Source: Acutalibacter muris
GTDB lineage: Bacteria > Bacillota > Clostridia > Oscillospirales > Acutalibacteraceae
Direction of reading: 5' to 3'
NCBI RefSeq assembly: GCF_002201475.1
Contig: NZ_CP021422.1
Span: 1,550,001-1,614,000, forward strand
Length of the DNA stretch: 64,000 bases
A program made the translations under genes and the position numbers. The notes beneath the pieces are model-generated. The model ran no database searches, was not told the DNA's origin, and was given only the letters and a program-made list of their open reading frames with translations. This document shows positions 61,383 to 64,000 of this stretch, piece after piece. The number at the start of each line of letters is the position of its first letter. Position 1 is the first letter of the stretch.

Positions 61383-63467
61383 GTGACAGAGAAAAAATAC
61401 TGGTGGCACGGACCCCTTCGTGTCCTCCAGACCAACCTTCAGGTGATGGACACACCAAAGATGGACCCGGAGAAGATCGCCTGTGAAATCGTGGAGATGG
61501 GCGGCAATGTGCTGGTCACCAATGTGGGGGGCATATACGCCTGGTATGAGAGCCGGGTGAAATATCACCATATTAACGAGTGGCTGCCAAAGGGGAGGGA
61601 TCTTCTGAAGGAGCTTATCGACGCGTGCCACAGGCACGGCGTAAAGCTGGTGGCCCGGTTCGATTTTAGCAAGGCCGACGACCTGGCCTATCAGAACCAC
61701 CCCGAATGGTTTGTGCGCGAGCCGGATATGTCTCCGCGGGTGTTCGGTGCCATGCGGCCCGGGGCCTGGTCCAACCTGTATCTGACGTGTATAAACGCCG
61801 GGTACAGGAATAATGAGGTGGCTGTGCCGGTGCTGGAGGAGGTCATAGATCGTTACGACATCGACGGCATATTTTTTAACGCGCCCAATTATGAATACTG
61901 CTGCTGCGAGGCCTGCAAGAGGAAATACCGCGAGCTGTACGGCAAGGAGCTGCCCATGGACAGCTCCGCCGTGGAGCAGAACACCACCTACGCTATAAAG
62001 CAGGCCAGAGGCCTTGAGCCCGGCTTTGCCAGCCGCTGTGTGCGGGACAATATGGAGGGGATATATAGAGCCGTCAAGGCAGAGCGTGTTGACCTGCCGC
62101 TGATACTGTATTATAATCTTCATAGGGACAATCTTGACGAGCGCTACGCCACCGCAGACATGATCTGCACCGAATCTCAGGACGTGTTGTCAAGGGGTTG
62201 GCGTGACCTGCCGCCCCTATGGCACCCGGTGCTCTCCATGAAGTTCGGGTCCTCGGCTCCCGGCAGGCCCGCGCCCTTTGGCATAATCCACTCCTGCCCG
62301 GGGATGGACTGGCGGCATACGGGCCTGCCCACGGCCGAGTACCTGTTCTGGATGAGCGGCGTGGCCGTCGGCGGCGGGAGTATTTGGCACAGTATTACTG
62401 GCTTTTGCGGCACCATCAGCGATAAGAGGCTGTTAAAGGCGCTGACCGAGGTGAACCATAAGATAGCGAAGATAGAAGGGGACATGGACAGCGCAAGTCC
62501 CCGCTCCGACGCGCTGCTGCTCTGGGGCGGCGGCAAAAGCGCCGAGGGCTGGGCGGATATCCTGATGAACAACCAGCTGCAGTTCGACCTTGCGGCCCCG
62601 TATCAGGCCACCAGGGAGCGGCTGGCGGGATATCCCCTGGTCATAGTGCCGGAGGGTTTCCCGCTGGAGAACGGGCTGCCAAAGGTTTTGGAGGAATATG
62701 TCAGTAAGGGCGGCAGGCTTATCTTTGAGGGCGCGGACAGAGAGCAGCTGGCGCCTGTGGCGGGGCTTCTGGGCATTTCAGAGTCAATAAGCGCCAGCGA
62801 GTCCCTTACCGCCTGTTACTGGCAGTTTGAGCCGGAGGGCGCTCCTCTGCGCGGTGAGGAGTTCCAAAAGACGCCGCTATTGCCTCATAGAGGACGGACG
62901 GCTTACTGTAAGCCCTTGCCGGGAACAGCGGTCCTGGCCACGCTGGTGCCGCCCTTCGCTCCGCTGAATTCGGTGGGTGCGCCGCCGGAGCGGGCCAGTA
63001 TGCTGGTGGAGCACACAGAGCTGCCCCTATGCCTTTACCGTCAGGAGGGGAAGGGTGCGGCGCTGACGCTGACGTTTATGCTGGGCAGGCTTATGGGCGA
63101 GTTTAGACTGGCAGAGCACAGCCGCCTTGGGAGGAACCTTGTTCGCTTTATGCTGGGAGAAAAACAGACCTTTGACATGAAGCCGGTGAACGGGCTGGAG
63201 GCCTTATGCTATGAGAAGGGGCGGGATATTCTTGTCCACCTGCTAAACGGCGTGGGCCAGCGCCCGCTGATGGACACCATAGAATACCACGGCGCAAAGT
63301 TCAGCGTCAGGCTGCCAAAAGGCAGCAGGGCGGAGGGGGTAGAGCTCAAGCTGTCCGGGGAGGAGCCTCTGTGGAAGCAGGAGGGTGAACGGCTTACTAT
63401 CGAGGTGCCCAGGCTTTCCTACTGGGATATGGTGAAGATAACGCTGGCAAAGAGGGGGGCAGAGTAA
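61383..63467 (+). CDS. GHL6-like glycosidase paralogue 2, cytoplasmic
   Basis: The 694-residue protein starts at GTG 61383 after AAAAGGAGTGG. It shares its plan with paralogue 1: NVLVTNVGGIYAWYESR near the start, VARFDFSKADD, YDIDGIFFNAPNYEYCCCEA with the likely catalytic acid and cysteine motif, and a second domain with LEEYVSKGGRLIFEGAD. Spacing to its neighbours is 31 bp upstream and a one-base overlap downstream (TAATG). Its best-matching segments are closer to paralogue 3 than to paralogue 1. Confidence 0.75.
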   Translation: MTEKKYWWHGPLRVLQTNLQVMDTPKMDPEKIACEIVEMGGNVLVTNVGGIYAWYESRVKYHHINEWLPKGRDLLKELIDACHRHGVKLVARFDFSKADDLAYQNHPEWFVREPDMSPRVFGAMRPGAWSNLYLTCINAGYRNNEVAVPVLEEVIDRYDIDGIFFNAPNYEYCCCEACKRKYRELYGKELPMDSSAVEQNTTYAIKQARGLEPGFASRCVRDNMEGIYRAVKAERVDLPLILYYNLHRDNLDERYATADMICTESQDVLSRGWRDLPPLWHPVLSMKFGSSAPGRPAPFGIIHSCPGMDWRHTGLPTAEYLFWMSGVAVGGGSIWHSITGFCGTISDKRLLKALTEVNHKIAKIEGDMDSASPRSDALLLWGGGKSAEGWADILMNNQLQFDLAAPYQATRERLAGYPLVIVPEGFPLENGLPKVLEEYVSKGGRLIFEGADREQLAPVAGLLGISESISASESLTACYWQFEPEGAPLRGEEFQKTPLLPHRGRTAYCKPLPGTAVLATLVPPFAPLNSVGAPPERASMLVEHTELPLCLYRQEGKGAALTLTFMLGRLMGEFRLAEHSRLGRNLVRFMLGEKQTFDMKPVNGLEALCYEKGRDILVHLLNGVGQRPLMDTIEYHGAKFSVRLPKGSRAEGVELKLSGEEPLWKQEGERLTIEVPRLSYWDMVKITLAKRGAE

Positions 63468-64000
63468 TGGCATGGTGGAGGGAAAATAATCTGCGCCTTG
63501 TGCAGATCAATATGCGGGACATAGACGGTGGTATGGACGTGGATAAGCTTATAGCGGAGCTCAAGGAGTTTTGCTGCAGCGTGGTGATGGTGGGGGCCGG
63601 GGGGATATCCGCCTTTTATCCCACAAGGCTTGAGTTCCAGCGCACGTCCCCATGGCTTGAGGACCGGGACCTTCTTGGGGAGATAATAGAAAAATGCCAC
63701 AGAGAGGGCATAAGGGTAATAGCCAGGTTTGACTTCAGCAAGACCCACCAGAGCTTCTTCCGCCGGCACCCGGAGTGGTACTACCGCTCTGAGGACGGCC
63801 GGGCCGTGCCCTATAACGACACGGTGGCCACCTGCGTCTGTGGCGAGTACCAGCAGGAGCGCGCACTGGAGATAATCGGGGAGGTGCTGCAAGGATACCC
63901 GGTGGACGGCATCTTCTTCAATATGTTCGGCTTCATTACCTGGGACTACAGCGGGAATTACTACGGCCCCTGCCACTGCGACTGCTGCAAAAAGCGCTTT
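63467..64000 (+). CDS. GHL6-like glycosidase paralogue 3 (3' end outside window)
   Basis: The gene begins at ATG 63467, overlapping the previous stop by one base, and runs off the window after 178 codons. The visible part repeats the family landmarks: VVMVGAGGISAFYPTRLEF, VIARFDFSKTHQSFFRRHPE, YPVDGIFFNMFGFITWDYSG and the cysteine motif CHCDCCKKRF. Translational coupling suggests the three enzymes are made together. Confidence 0.75.
   Translation, partial: MAWWRENNLRLVQINMRDIDGGMDVDKLIAELKEFCCSVVMVGAGGISAFYPTRLEFQRTSPWLEDRDLLGEIIEKCHREGIRVIARFDFSKTHQSFFRRHPEWYYRSEDGRAVPYNDTVATCVCGEYQQERALEIIGEVLQGYPVDGIFFNMFGFITWDYSGNYYGPCHCDCCKKRF

Overview
The window looks like chromosome from a moderately GC-rich gut Clostridia (Oscillospiraceae/Ruminococcaceae-like) bacterium. 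The evidence is strong AGGAGG-type ribosome sites, frequent TTG and GTG starts, a Tn1549/CTn-type conjugation module, LplB/YtcP-type sugar importers with membrane-bound AraC regulators, and glycyl-radical metabolism. No taxonomy search was possible, so this is inference.

Layout. (1) 1-1240: the end of a PadR regulator, a HAAS-type membrane protein and a small secreted protein. (2) about 1241-17454: a decayed integrative conjugative element, mostly on the minus strand. It holds a RepA_N/DUF6017 replication initiator, a huge secreted protein with nine DUF11 repeats, a 60-bp tandem-repeat protein, an N-terminally truncated VirB4 ATPase, a C5 cytosine methyltransferase and a lysozyme/M23 wall hydrolase. 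An SLH-CAP secreted protein sits on the plus strand. No relaxase, coupling protein or integrase is visible. Intergenic regions of the element carry copies of one palindrome, GTCCCAANTTGGGAC. An IS4-family insertion (8173-9637) has split one copy exactly. (3) 17596-20727: tRNA-Ala with a partial second copy, then the biotin locus birA-bioY-DUF1284 behind a BirA operator, then a Fic-like protein that lacks the Fic motif. (4) 20938-24282: two FtsX-type permeases without an ATPase. (5) 24691-30318: an acyltransferase and a Dlt-like set (MBOAT, SGNH protein, adenylation enzyme, carrier protein), probably decorating an envelope polymer with an activated amino or other acid.

(6) 30428-41042: an acid-sugar catabolic locus. 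It has a PrpR-type regulator with a degenerate AAA+ domain, a 33-bp-phased operator array, a tartronate-semialdehyde-reductase-like enzyme, a DapA-family aldolase, a leftover piece of glucarate dehydratase and glycerate 2-kinase. These are followed by a glycyl-radical enzyme (GRE) with its activase and a methylmalonate-semialdehyde-dehydrogenase-like enzyme. The last three could form a second route from glycerate through malonate semialdehyde to acetyl-CoA; this is a hypothesis. (7) 41240-64000: three successive sugar-importer loci, each with a membrane AraC regulator divergent from permease and binding-protein genes. The first is intact. The second is decaying (frameshift, two in-frame TAG codons, deletions). 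The third is intact and leads into at least three tandem GHL6-like glycosidase paralogues, the last of which runs off the window.

Most functional calls are family-level readings of the translated sequence. No searches or structure predictions were run.
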